Shown: positions 9,901 to 16,229 of the stretch, piece after piece
How the letters are laid out: each line of letters begins with the position of its first letter
Numbering within the stretch: the first letter of the stretch is position 1
Source of the DNA: an uncultured Desulfobacterium sp.
GTDB lineage: Bacteria > Desulfobacterota > DSM-4660 > Desulfatiglandales > Desulfatiglandaceae
Reading direction: 5' to 3'
Assembly: GCA_900258555.1 (NCBI GenBank)
Contig: LT984854.1
Location: forward strand, 916,409-978,232
DNA length: 61,824 nt
Notes under the pieces: model-generated
The model's input: only the letters and a program-made list of their open reading frames with translations
Databases searched by the model: none
What the model was told of the DNA's origin: nothing
Program-made: the position numbers and the translations under genes

Positions 9901-12528
9901 ACCAAAAAAAATGTCGGAGCAGCCAAATGTTATAACTCGGGCATTGTCGCCTCATCCGGTAAATTTCTGATCCTTATGCATAATGATGTTGTTATTTTCA
10001 AAGACGGTCTATCCGGAATTCTGGAGGGTTTAAAAAATAGTCCTAGCATCGGAATCGTAGGCTCCATGTCGAATAATGCTGATGGAATACAAAAAGATAT
10101 TTCAGCGGACTGCGTTTCAGTCGAAAATTTGGAAGAATATTCAAGGTCTCTTAGAAAAAGAAACAGGCATTGCATTGTTCCAGCAAAAAAATTGGCCGCA
10201 TTTTTTTGTGCATTCAAGAAAGACCTTGTTGAGGAAATCGGCCTATTGGATGAACAGATTGAGTCTGAAGACATCATGATGGAGGACTTTTGTCTTAGGG
10301 CAAGGATTGATGGCTATAAAAACGTTATCGTTTCTGATGTATTTATCCACCATTACGATAGCCACAAACTTGGAATAGAGAAGACAAATGGATCAATCTC
10401 CAGAGACAAAAAGTATTTTTTTGAAAAAACTCACACATTGGGCTCACAAAGTCCAAAAAGAAAAAAACTCTTTGGTCTTATGACAATTGAGCAGGCAGAT
10501 GAATTATGTCAGAAGGATCAGATTAAACAAGCATTCGATATACTGATGGATGCCATAAAGCAGGCACCAGACAATAAAGAGGTATGTTATGCCCTCACAG
10601 AGCTTTTAATTGATGCTAAAAAATTTGCTGATGCATGTAAAGTTATCGAAACAATTCCGTCAGATAATCGTGAGATTCGCAGGCTTGAACTGATAGGATA
10701 TTGTAAAGAGGGAATGGAACTCTATGATGAAGCTGAGGCATGTGCCGACAGGGCACTTTCATTAAAGCCAAACTCCGCACCTGCCCTTAATCTAAAAGGG
10801 ATGTTGGAGTACAGAAAGGGTGATGAGAAGACGGCGGAAGATTGGTTCAATCGCGCTATTGGAGCTGACCCTTCTTACGGAGAACCATACGCGAACCTGG
10901 GGTTTATGAGATGGTCGGCAGGCAAGGAAAATGAAGCCTTGGAATATTTTGAGAAGGCTTTTATCCTAACACCAACAGTTAGCGATATTTTCCAGAACTA
11001 TCATTCAGCAGTAAAAGTGATGGAAAAATATGATAGGGCCGAGATTATATTCCGCCAAGCCTGCGCATTGTATCCAACCAATAAGAGGCTGCAATACTTG
11101 TTTATTGATGTTTTGACGAGGCTGGAGAAACAAAGGGATGCAATGAAGGAGATTGAAGATGCGATCCAAAAATTTGGTGTCGAGGATGGTATCATCTCTG
11201 CGGCCCTTGAAGTCAGGAAATCTGTCGGGCCATTTGATAAAATAAAGGCTCCTGAAAAAGGGACTAAAGTTTCCTTATGCATGATTGTCAAAAACGAAGA
11301 AGCCCAAATTGCAAAGTGCATTTCAAATTTGAAATCTATTGTTGATGAGGTGATTATTGTAGACACCGGTTCCTCAGACAAGACCAGGAAAATAGCAACC
11401 ATATTTGGGGCAAAGGTCCATGAATACCAGTGGACTAATGACTTTTCCGAGGCCAGGAATTTTTCCATTTCAAAGGCCAGTGGAGACTGGATATTTATAA
11501 TGGATGCCGATGAAATTATCTCTCCCTATGATTTTGATGAGTTTCGTAAAATAGTTTCAAAAAAGCCTTCCAAGCCTTTTTCCTACTCATTTGTGACAAG
11601 AAACTACAGTGCACGGAGGGATCTTATCGGATTAAACTGCAATGATGGGAAATATGAAGAGGAGTCAGGTGTTGGGTGGGTTTCAAGCCAAAAGGTGAGA
11701 CTTTTTACAAATGGCCATGGAATTTTCTTTGAACACCCTGTTCACGAGCTTGTAGAGCCGTCGTTAAGGAAAAAAAACATTGAGATAAAAGTCAGCAATA
11801 TCCCCATCCACCATTACGGGCATATGATGGAGGATAAAAGAGTTTCCAAGGGTGAGGAATATTATAACCTCGGCAAGAAAAAACTTGAGGAAATAGGCTG
11901 CGATGATATCGTAGCTATTCAGGAACTTGCTGTTCAGGCCGGAATGCTGGAAAAATGGGATGATGCTGTAGAGTTCTGGCAAATGTTCATAAGTCGTCGT
12001 CCCGATAAGGCCTTGGCCTTTGTCAATTTGGGGACTGCATTCCAAAACATGGGAAGATATACTGATGCAATGTCAGCTGCTGGAAGGGCAATGAAACTCG
12101 ACCCTAATATGAAAGAGGCCTTTCATGACTATGCCCTATACAATCTATTTTCCGGTAATGCTGAGGAGGCGGTTGCCATACTGGAAAAACTGATTAAACG
12201 CTTCCCCGACTACCAGGCCGCTCAGTTTAAGCTTGCTGCAGCATATTTGTGTGCAGGGAGGACAGAGGATGGAATCATGTGGCTTGACAGACTATGGTCT
12301 GCACCTAATGATTGGGGCCTTGCCATTTCCTGTCACACCATAGCAAAAAAATTGTTTGATATTGGAAGGCATCAGTTTGCAAAGGCAGTTCTTCAAGCTG
12401 CCGTAAGAGGAGAACATGTCAATGAAGACGTAATTTCTCTACTCAATCAATGCAGCATGATAAATGATCAGATACCAGTTAAGTCTGAGAACATGTTAGA
12501 GATGCATGACACGGTGATGCATGCCTGA
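3913..12528 (+). CDS. Giant multi-domain glycosyltransferase/methyltransferase with TPR repeats
   Basis: A 2,871-residue cytoplasmic protein without membrane segments. Modules in order: a TPR-like N-terminus (1-70); a GT-B domain like capsule (KpsC/KpsS-type) transferases (about 80-480; NSQAGLEALMRGK near 406); a GT2 domain (549-770; SVVIPTYNRSE, NDDT); a GT4 domain (898-1307; WEEGAGLVLIESLAM); a class I SAM methyltransferase (1366-1527; LNLGCGKDIREGFVNID); a second GT4 domain (1539-1905; GEGFGLPIAEAMACGLPV); a second GT2 domain (1936-2154); TPRs (2186-2436); a third GT2 domain (2452-2640; CMIVKNEE, MDADE); and C-terminal TPRs (2682-2783). It plausibly builds a methylated oligosaccharide stepwise. 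The convergent neighbour is flagellin and the promoter looks RpoN-type, so flagellin glycosylation is the best inference. By analogy, Caulobacter FlmG is a TPR-glycosyltransferase that acts on flagellin. Surface polysaccharide synthesis is the alternative. The SD is AAAAGG. By eye it is more A/T-rich than the housekeeping genes. Confidence 0.9.
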   Translation: MNAIIAQALEKEKQGKSAEALHFLFDTVNSTPTMSELWLHIALIAIRAGQYSLAIQCLNLLPKYSPSYESIKHDCLPEKTIMLTVLEWFFQKKPPIYNRLAEEGYYPVIISDNTKDRVQLSDLSPENIKDYLHNGISLYDGAVYGSAVMLEKGITELDPYSHADWQVIFGHMQAMAAYADYVTHMVDFYRPEKIIYPQGYLPYAHVLRQVAITKNIPYLALENTMHVERVIYDTVSGITVNKNTVRNTFWKMERYISNDTAQNFRDNYFANIKKTKHLEHFSPASSFSLAKDQKGKRTVLYIGQVGTDSSVLFGIRDGFKKQSDVIIAAIKDILHRGHRIAIKMHPKEKNGYTPCNSAKLNHLTLRWLMNDPDFAPYSCHSDVIIDSENIYNTYDMIDAADFCITVNSQAGLEALMRGKEVILCGDAFYGMMGWTYEAWDAKDLSFCIGKALAKERRANPKPNPDVLKFVYSYLNHSCIDRDLETYIKLFTNISFPPRKNFQESILLRPRCGATWTVKDMANISKNIPQNDMNCSSTLIQVGSQTETKISVVIPTYNRSEILLKCLQSLNQQSLPSDHFEVFVCDDGSTDNTKDIVKNFSSRFVLKYIKQNNRGPGPARNKGILAARGEYVLIINDDTIADKDLLKAHLQAHKENSHRKISVLGTFDYLPEAQESPFVYFLSKSPIVFAYPIMQEGKTYCYRFFWTCNISLKRQAVLDAGLFDEEFSDPMAEDTELGYRLEKMGYEVLYYPKAMSQHDHSMDIHGFAKRQVMQGRNVVKLFNKHPELLEKEKKLFGFENLDEKTMNSFHEYIERHKLILPQVISQFSEFEQGKISDNQLIGPDGELLMSGKEMISEMEKCLSPVHFCNFYNGILEALRAPDMELNERMRRDHLCSRKMRILYTMYGWNEEGGGTILPKSMATRLAKHGFEVGVFFAGPHHPKSDVPYFLEKSQDKGVRLYGVYNRSTVFLDEANPYREIRDDNVVSIFSQVLDEFEPDLIHFHNFLGLSFALAETAKQRGLASLYTPHNYHMIDPRLYMISPGLELWRDTNFSKNSDLAIENPEKKNGYKERIKTALRLLNEDTSFTLAISTRVRELLIDFGVKAEKIAIVHQIPQSVENLSDNILSKKHPQFPLRFGFIGSIIPHKGIHKLVTAAQRFSKDSAEFIVYGTGSSSYLEELKKIDRKNIIQWKGAYKPQDLPKIADEVDAVIVPSVWEEGAGLVLIESLAMKLPVIAAKIGGIPDFIKDGVNGRLYSYNSERHLASIINEMIEDPYELIKLRENCSLPYNFDEFMRHIEKIYDNLIKKKHVSAKEINLFFTHKLNEAQSGETVTLSLNRDLVSKKISGGFSDKPATGKLPHPLPSPLFLNLGCGKDIREGFVNIDLFSDDSRVVGMDVRKLSLPDNCADRILASDILEHFSHREIDAVLSEWVRILKPGGEIILRCPSLYLQIKAYINRVWDADTASFMIFGGQSNPGDYHCIGFDEESIKRHLMKAGLEVSLFDEVDTPQNNRFINLNMNIRARKAAINHSKHRADEITIQWEGSQFVCHSLALVNRELCLGLINAGYNLSIIPYERHTFSPEVDARFHKLSSRFNKKLNKPVDVHIRHQWPPKFDPPEEGHWVMIQPWEYGSLPKEWIEPMRNLVDEIWVPSNFVRESYIKSGIPGERVCVISNGVSTDMFNPAAAPLRLNTEKKFKFLFVGGTIWRKGPEILLHAYFNSFTANDDVCLIIKDMGGDSFYKGQTLSETLHKMQENPDAPEIHYLKDNISPRDLPGLYTSCDCLVHPYRGEGFGLPIAEAMACGLPVLITEYGAALDFCSKENAYFIPAIEKRSDQKRIGNLETVDYPWFAEPDREHLARLMRHVYEHPEEARQKGKCGRMYAERHLKWADVSCKVQERIIDISSKPIRRMCNKNPGNLNFNNSMVNDKISKPTIETSIIVPVPNQQKYIRRLIESVKKHADKSCEIILVDNCTSKGISKWLRTIVDEDSNYKLVETKKNVGAAKCYNSGIVASSGKFLILMHNDVVIFKDGLSGILEGLKNSPSIGIVGSMSNNADGIQKDISADCVSVENLEEYSRSLRKRNRHCIVPAKKLAAFFCAFKKDLVEEIGLLDEQIESEDIMMEDFCLRARIDGYKNVIVSDVFIHHYDSHKLGIEKTNGSISRDKKYFFEKTHTLGSQSPKRKKLFGLMTIEQADELCQKDQIKQAFDILMDAIKQAPDNKEVCYALTELLIDAKKFADACKVIETIPSDNREIRRLELIGYCKEGMELYDEAEACADRALSLKPNSAPALNLKGMLEYRKGDEKTAEDWFNRAIGADPSYGEPYANLGFMRWSAGKENEALEYFEKAFILTPTVSDIFQNYHSAVKVMEKYDRAEIIFRQACALYPTNKRLQYLFIDVLTRLEKQRDAMKEIEDAIQKFGVEDGIISAALEVRKSVGPFDKIKAPEKGTKVSLCMIVKNEEAQIAKCISNLKSIVDEVIIVDTGSSDKTRKIATIFGAKVHEYQWTNDFSEARNFSISKASGDWIFIMDADEIISPYDFDEFRKIVSKKPSKPFSYSFVTRNYSARRDLIGLNCNDGKYEEESGVGWVSSQKVRLFTNGHGIFFEHPVHELVEPSLRKKNIEIKVSNIPIHHYGHMMEDKRVSKGEEYYNLGKKKLEEIGCDDIVAIQELAVQAGMLEKWDDAVEFWQMFISRRPDKALAFVNLGTAFQNMGRYTDAMSAAGRAMKLDPNMKEAFHDYALYNLFSGNAEEAVAILEKLIKRFPDYQAAQFKLAAAYLCAGRTEDGIMWLDRLWSAPNDWGLAISCHTIAKKLFDIGRHQFAKAVLQAAVRGEHVNEDVISLLNQCSMINDQIPVKSENMLEMHDTVMHA

Positions 12529-12547
12529 CGACACTACTCATCTTACA

Positions 12548-12575
12548 AAAAGGGCCTTGTGAACAAGGCCCTTTT
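12548..12575. terminator. Bidirectional rho-independent terminator
   Basis: AAAAGGGCCTTG and CAAGGCCCTTTT form a perfect 12-bp stem with a TGAA loop. T-rich tails follow on both strands (CTATTTGTTTTTT on plus, TTTTTGTAAG on minus). It lies between the convergent ends of the giant glycosyltransferase gene and flaF, so it should stop both. Confidence 0.92.
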
Positions 12576-12608
12576 CTATTTGTTTTTTAGTTTCAGGTGC
12601 GCAATCTA

Positions 12609-12998
12609 TTAGGGATTAGCAACAGACTGTCTGAGGCCGGCTGCAATGTTTCGATTAATGTTTATGACAGCGGTGAGTTTTTCAGCCATTGGGTAGGCTA
12701 TGGTCTCAAGAATCCGTTTGTCAATAAATGCGCTAAGTCTTAGGAGGTCTGAACGAAGCTGTTTTGGCAGCGGATTATCATCTCTTGCCAGTTCCACTTG
12801 AAATATGCTCCATATCCTCTGATTATATCTTAACGCCTCATCCAGCAGTTTACTGCGATCATCACTGTCCCAATTTTTTTGACACTCTTGGAGCTTCTGC
12901 GCTCCCTTTGTAAGAATTCTGGCCTCAGTCTCACGGCCGGACAATGTCTCTCTTTCAACTTCCTGATAAGTTGCCAACGCATTCTTGTACACAGCCAA
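12609..12998 (-). CDS. flaF: Flagellar biosynthesis regulator FlaF
   Basis: A 129-residue helical protein matching FlaF: the N-terminal ATYQEVERETLSGRETEARIL corresponds to the family's start, and the conserved middle covers helix-rich LLDEALRYNQRIWSIFQVEL and LRSDLLRLSAFIDKRILE. In Caulobacter, FlaF is needed for flagellin synthesis and secretion and acts against the repressor FlbT. Here it overlaps the end of flbT by 44 bases, which suggests translational coupling, and it ends just before the bidirectional terminator. FlaF is typical of Alphaproteobacteria. Its presence here with flbT and a short flagellin suggests that the flagellin unit was acquired as a block. Confidence 0.82.
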   Translation of the reverse strand: MAVYKNALATYQEVERETLSGRETEARILTKGAQKLQECQKNWDSDDRSKLLDEALRYNQRIWSIFQVELARDDNPLPKQLRSDLLRLSAFIDKRILETIAYPMAEKLTAVININRNIAAGLRQSVANP

Positions 12999-13371
12999 TT
13001 GCCTCCTCTTCGTAGTTTATTAGTTCTCTTGCAAGCTTAAGCGCCTGGTAATACTCTGTTTTAAAAATATGTTCACTAATCTGATCAATAATCCTCAAAA
13101 GGCTGGGGGCAGCTTCAACAAGATCTCGAACGAGATCCCAGTATATCTTATTATATTTTTCCTGGTCTTGCCCATCAACATACATGAGTTGAATGACAAA
13201 ATAGATCCTGCGACATGGCGATACCGCATCCGCTTCGTTCATGATGTTTTTTTGGCGTAAGACAGGAACATTATTCTCTATTGTAATTACAGACGGAGAG
13301 CCTACATTTTGTAAAACGGCACCCGAAATAATTATCCTTTCATGGGGTCTTAGCGATAATTTCAGTGACAT
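12955..13371 (-). CDS. flbT: Flagellin mRNA regulator FlbT
   Basis: A 138-residue FlbT family protein. The diagnostic N-terminus is visible: SLKLSLRPHERIIISGAVLQ, then IENNVPVLRQKNIM. The middle contains RRIYFVIQLMYVD and the C-terminal half is helical. In Caulobacter, FlbT binds the 5' untranslated region of flagellin mRNA and promotes its decay until the hook is complete. The start overlaps the preceding small frame by ten bases and has no clear SD of its own, so coupled translation is likely. Its presumed target, the flagellin leader at about 14467-14612, is in the same operon and carries a hairpin. Confidence 0.87.
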   Translation of the reverse strand: MSLKLSLRPHERIIISGAVLQNVGSPSVITIENNVPVLRQKNIMNEADAVSPCRRIYFVIQLMYVDGQDQEKYNKIYWDLVRDLVEAAPSLLRIIDQISEHIFKTEYYQALKLARELINYEEEAIGCVQECVGNLSGS

Positions 13372-13544
13372 AATATATTTATAAATTCAATAAGTATGCC
13401 AACTGTACTGGCGATGCTGTCAGGCTTCCCTGTACTTGTGCCTTCCGGCTTGATTTTATTCGAGGCTTCTTGATTGGGATCGACTGACGTCCGAATCTCA
13501 GGGCATGAACTGGAAGGATTAATTGTTATTTCATCTGTAAACAT
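13362..13544 (-). CDS. Small hypothetical protein between flagellin and flbT
   Basis: A 60-codon frame preceded by a good SD (AGGGGA, seven bases upstream). Its TGA overlaps the flbT start. The product is hydrophilic and serine/threonine/proline-rich in the first 45 residues, with a short hydrophobic tail (ASTVGILIEFINILCH). I know no family match. It may be a real flagellar small protein, or its translation may mainly deliver ribosomes to flbT, which lacks its own SD. Confidence 0.5.
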   Translation of the reverse strand: MFTDEITINPSSSCPEIRTSVDPNQEASNKIKPEGTSTGKPDSIASTVGILIEFINILCH

Positions 13545-13573
13545 AGCCGCATCCCCTAAGAGACGTCAGCACC

Positions 13574-13595
13574 GGAGGGGGATTTCTCCCCCTCC
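13574..13595 (-). terminator. Intercistronic hairpin after flagellin
   Basis: GGAGGGGGA and TCCCCCTCC form a perfect 9-bp stem with a 4-base loop, 25 bases after the flagellin stop. No T-run follows on the minus strand, so it is more likely an attenuator or 3'-end stabiliser than a full terminator. That would give high flagellin and lower flbT/flaF expression. Confidence 0.6.
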
Positions 13596-13620
13596 TTGCC
13601 CGAATTTGAGGCAGTGCTTA

Positions 13621-14466
13621 TTAGAATAATCTCATCACCGATTGTGCAGCTTGAGATGCGAGGCTCAATGAAGTGGTACCCAAGGCCTGACGTGTCTGGA
13701 GCATGAGCATGTTTGCCCCTTCTTCGTTCAGGTCGGCCTCTGTCAGTTTTGCGGCGCCATCCTGCAGGGTATTTATCATGTTTGCAGTAAAGTCCTGCCG
13801 GATGGTAATGGTTGACATGTTGTTCGAGAATGTCTTGGCTGCCGATCTGAGGGTGTCCCTCGCAGCGTCAAGCTCTGCAATTGAATCGTCTATAGCGCTG
13901 GAATCTGCAATGCCGTCGGTTTGCCAATCGTCCGTCGATAGTTCAGTAATATTTAGTCCATCTGTACCCGTAGATCCATCAATGCCTGTCAGGGTAATAC
14001 TGTGTGTGCCATCTTCATCGAAAAATACGCTCAACGTTTGGTCGTCGCCACCCAGGAGGTTTACGCCTTTGTACCCGGAGTCATCCGCCAGATCATCAAT
14101 CTGGCTCCTTATTGCATTAAACTGAGTTTCAAGGGCTTCAATATCGGCAGTCCCCTCGCCGGAACGTGCTGATTGCGCAATAGATTTGGCCGATGCGATC
14201 AAATCAAGCAGACCGGTAATACCCGCATCTGTGGCCTTCAAGAGCTGAACACCCTCGTTCATCTCCTCTTTTCTGTAAGCAAGGTCTGCTGCCCTGTCTC
14301 TGTGGCCTTTAGCGGCAAAATAGTTAATGGGGTCATCAAGGGCGCTCTGTACTCTAAGTCCTGTGGACAAACGGGTTTGAGTCCTTTCCATCAGGGAGGC
14401 TGTATTTTGCAGGGACAAAAGGTTTTGGCGCATGCCGGCTGTCAATTGAATAGATGATAATGCCAT
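13621..14466 (-). CDS. fliC: Flagellin (short, alphaproteobacterial type)
   Basis: A 281-residue filament subunit. The N-terminal D0/D1 coiled-coil (LSSIQLTAGMRQNLLSLQ, then RTQTRLSTGLRVQSALDDP) and the C-terminal D1/D0 helix (LMLQTRQALGTTSLSLASQA, ending SVMRLF) are conserved. The central D2/D3 part is short and rich in Asp, Ser and Thr (about residues 135-200), which could carry O-linked glycan. The SD is AAGGAG. It is the first gene of an operon with a small ORF, flbT and flaF, driven by a sigma-28 promoter. It has no cysteines. The length resembles Caulobacter-type flagellins rather than the longer enterobacterial ones. Confidence 0.95.
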   Translation of the reverse strand: MALSSIQLTAGMRQNLLSLQNTASLMERTQTRLSTGLRVQSALDDPINYFAAKGHRDRAADLAYRKEEMNEGVQLLKATDAGITGLLDLIASAKSIAQSARSGEGTADIEALETQFNAIRSQIDDLADDSGYKGVNLLGGDDQTLSVFFDEDGTHSITLTGIDGSTGTDGLNITELSTDDWQTDGIADSSAIDDSIAELDAARDTLRSAAKTFSNNMSTITIRQDFTANMINTLQDGAAKLTEADLNEEGANMLMLQTRQALGTTSLSLASQAAQSVMRLF

Positions 14467-14496
14467 GATTAATTTTCTCCTTTTCTAGGTCTTTTC

Positions 14497-14514
14497 TTCG
14501 ACATCCTTGTCGAA
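14497..14514 (-). promoter_or_regulatory. Hairpin in the flagellin mRNA leader
   Basis: TTCGACA and TGTCGAA form a 7-bp stem with a TCCT/AGGA loop, about 30 bases upstream of the flagellin start codon. It is a plausible recognition element for FlbT, which in Caulobacter acts on the flagellin 5' leader. That role is inferred from position only. Confidence 0.5.
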
Positions 14515-14576
14515 ACATGATATTTATTGTCAAAATTTAGGATATTGAAGGCATTTTGTTGATCTATCTGTCTATG

Positions 14577-14587
14577 TCACCTCCTTT
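14577..14587 (-). promoter_or_regulatory. Orphan perfect Shine-Dalgarno in flagellin leader
   Basis: On the minus strand AAAGGAGGTGA is fully complementary to the 16S rRNA tail, yet no ATG, GTG or TTG follows at a usable distance for an ORF (the GTG inside it is followed at once by TAG). It lies about 110 bases upstream of the flagellin ATG and about 25-35 bases from the predicted transcript start. It may be a standby ribosome site or part of a leader switch. Confidence 0.45.
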
Positions 14588-14619
14588 CAAGATCATTCTA
14601 ACTCCTGCCTTTGTTTTGT

Positions 14620-14646
14620 TTATCGGACATGTTCCGGAAAACTTTA
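14620..14646 (-). promoter_or_regulatory. Sigma-28 (FliA) promoter for flagellin
   Basis: Reading the minus strand, TAAA (14643-14646), exactly 15 bases, then TCCGATAA (14620-14627) matches the FliA consensus TAAA-N15-GCCGATAA at all but one position. The predicted start near 14612 gives a flagellin leader of about 145 bases. The IS66 end lies about 40 bases upstream of the -35, so the insertion spared the promoter. Confidence 0.9.
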
Positions 14647-14684
14647 GGGCTTTTTGTCAGCGTTAAATACCTTAGGTGTTCAAA

Positions 14685-14866
14685 GTAAGCGTCAAATTAA
14701 ATGCATCTTCCCGGGGGGTTGGTAATATGAGATGATGGTCCGAAAGATATTGTAATGAGGAGGGGACATCATGAAGAATACCGAACTTGAAAAGAACAGG
14801 GAAGAATGGTGCAGTCGAGTAAGGGACTGGGAAGTAAGCGGAATGAGGGCTGCTGAATACTCCTCT
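14685..14866 (+). mobile_element. IS66-type element, left-end fragment
   Basis: GTAAGCGTCAAATT at 14685 matches the typical IS66-family terminal repeat start (GTAAGCG). After a GAGGAGGGG SD, an ATG at 14771 opens a frame whose product (EKNREEWCSRVRDWEVSGMR) resembles the N-terminus of the IS66 accessory protein TnpA. After about 30 codons it runs into the truncated IS1634 transposase on the other strand and stops. Only the left end of the element remains; the right end and any target duplication are gone. Confidence 0.7.
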
Positions 14867-15723
14867 TCGTAACGGGTCAAATGCCCTCGCGGGATACCTA
14901 CCAAATAACGTATAGGAACTTCAGCCTCACGCATCTCCCCAAGCACTTCTTCCGTAGGAATCCCTCTGTCCATGATCCAGATTCGATCCGCATTGCCGTA
15001 ACACCTGCCTATATGCTCCAGCATCCCTCGCAATGTCTGCTTATCCTGCGTGTTGCCCGGTAATACTTCATAAGCCAATGGAAATCCCTCCGGAGTAACC
15101 ACCAGCGCGATAATTACCTGCACGCAGTCATCGCGTTTGTCCCTGCCGTAGCCAAACTGCCTCTTGCCCCTAAAGGGTGGGTCACTTTCAAAGTACGTGC
15201 TGGTCAGATCATAAAGCATTACTTCAAAACGGCTACCAAATAGCTCTCCCCATTTTCCACGTAAATGTTTAAACAACTCCTCCTTGTGATCCAGCAATTT
15301 GTAGTGGCACCGATACAATGTATCTTTGCTTGCAGCCCTGAAGTCTTCTCCTAAAAGATCTGACATGGCGCTCTGATCATACCAATACCGATGAAGACGC
15401 CACTCACTGCCAGGATCAATCAGACGGTAGCATACCAGGGTATCAAGCACATTAATCCACCTCGTCCCCTTGCGGCTTAAGCTCAACCTTTCATGCCAAA
15501 ACCGAGTCAAATCCAGCATCTCCCACATCTGACAGGCCAACCAGCAAGCCCCCCACTGCCGAGGTCTAGAAAGTTCCAGATCTCTCATCACCAGACGCAG
15601 GCCGTTGTCCACTCCTGTTGGAACTGCACGGTCGTTGGGAAATAATGACATCTGACGTTTTTCATTGCCTTCCACAACTTCTATAGCATTTGTCCACGCG
15701 GCTTTTTGGCTGTCGTTGATCTC
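14867..15723 (-). pseudogene. IS1634-family transposase fragment, truncated at both ends
   Basis: The middle of a DDE transposase of the IS1634 group is clear: EVMLYDLTSTYFESD (first catalytic Asp), GYGRDKRDDCVQVIIALVV, GFPLAYEVLPGNTQDKQTL, and IWIMDRGIPTEEVL (second Asp). The coherent frame begins near 15723, where an in-frame TAA lies just upstream, so the normal N-terminal hundred or so residues are missing. The C-terminus switches at about 14867 into read-through of the IS66 fragment. The third catalytic residue is lost. The remnant cannot be active. Confidence 0.85.
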
Positions 15724-15769
15724 CCCTAATTAAAGAAGGGTCTTCTGAACACTACGACCGTTTCGCGCA

Positions 15770-15925
15770 CGCCGGTTCTCAACCACGCTATGATATCGGT
15801 GTGCCTTGCCATCCTTGTATCTGTTCGTTGATCTCAGAAACATGGCCCCATTCGGGCAGCCTATTTCCCTCAGCGCAAGGGGGGAGGTCTTCACCACAGC
15901 CGGTTTTCGAAATCCAGTCCCGCAT
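15770..15925. repeat. Diverged direct repeat, copy 2
   Basis: Same orientation as 3100-3255, sharing a 40-base identical core (15797-15836). The minus-strand peptide EDLPPCAEGNRLPEWG, then EINEQIQGWQGTP matches the copy 1 frame but ends in stops, so this copy is more decayed. With copy 1 it brackets a 12.5-kb block containing the giant glycosyltransferase and the flagellin operon. Confidence 0.75.
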
Positions 15926-16071
15926 TTTCAGTCGGGTATGTCCTCAAGACACCCTAATTTTATCGATTTCCTTCTAGAATAACGAAAGTCGGGCTAGAAA
16001 ACCTGTGATAAGTCTGTGTGTGCCATTGACGTCCACAAGTCTTGGGTTATGGAATTTTGGTGCTGTGCGAC

Positions 16072-16111
16072 CCGTAAAAATACCGTAAGGATCTTTGATC
16101 GTTTTTTACGG
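16072..16111. repeat. Inverted repeat between IS remnant and ABC permease gene
   Basis: CCGTAAAAA and TTTTTACGG form a 9-bp outer stem, and GGATC/GATC pair inside it. It could terminate the permease operon, whose stop is at 16230 on the minus strand, or be an end of a lost insertion element. The remaining bases of 15926-16229 show no gene. Confidence 0.55.
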
Positions 16112-16229
16112 CCAGAAATGAATATTTATCATATTCGCACCCGGACCTTGAGAAGTTACTTTTGCTTTCATATGGGGTGCGTATAGGACAAGGGTGCGGA
16201 AAGGCAATGTTGCGAGTTCGGCCGGTCTC

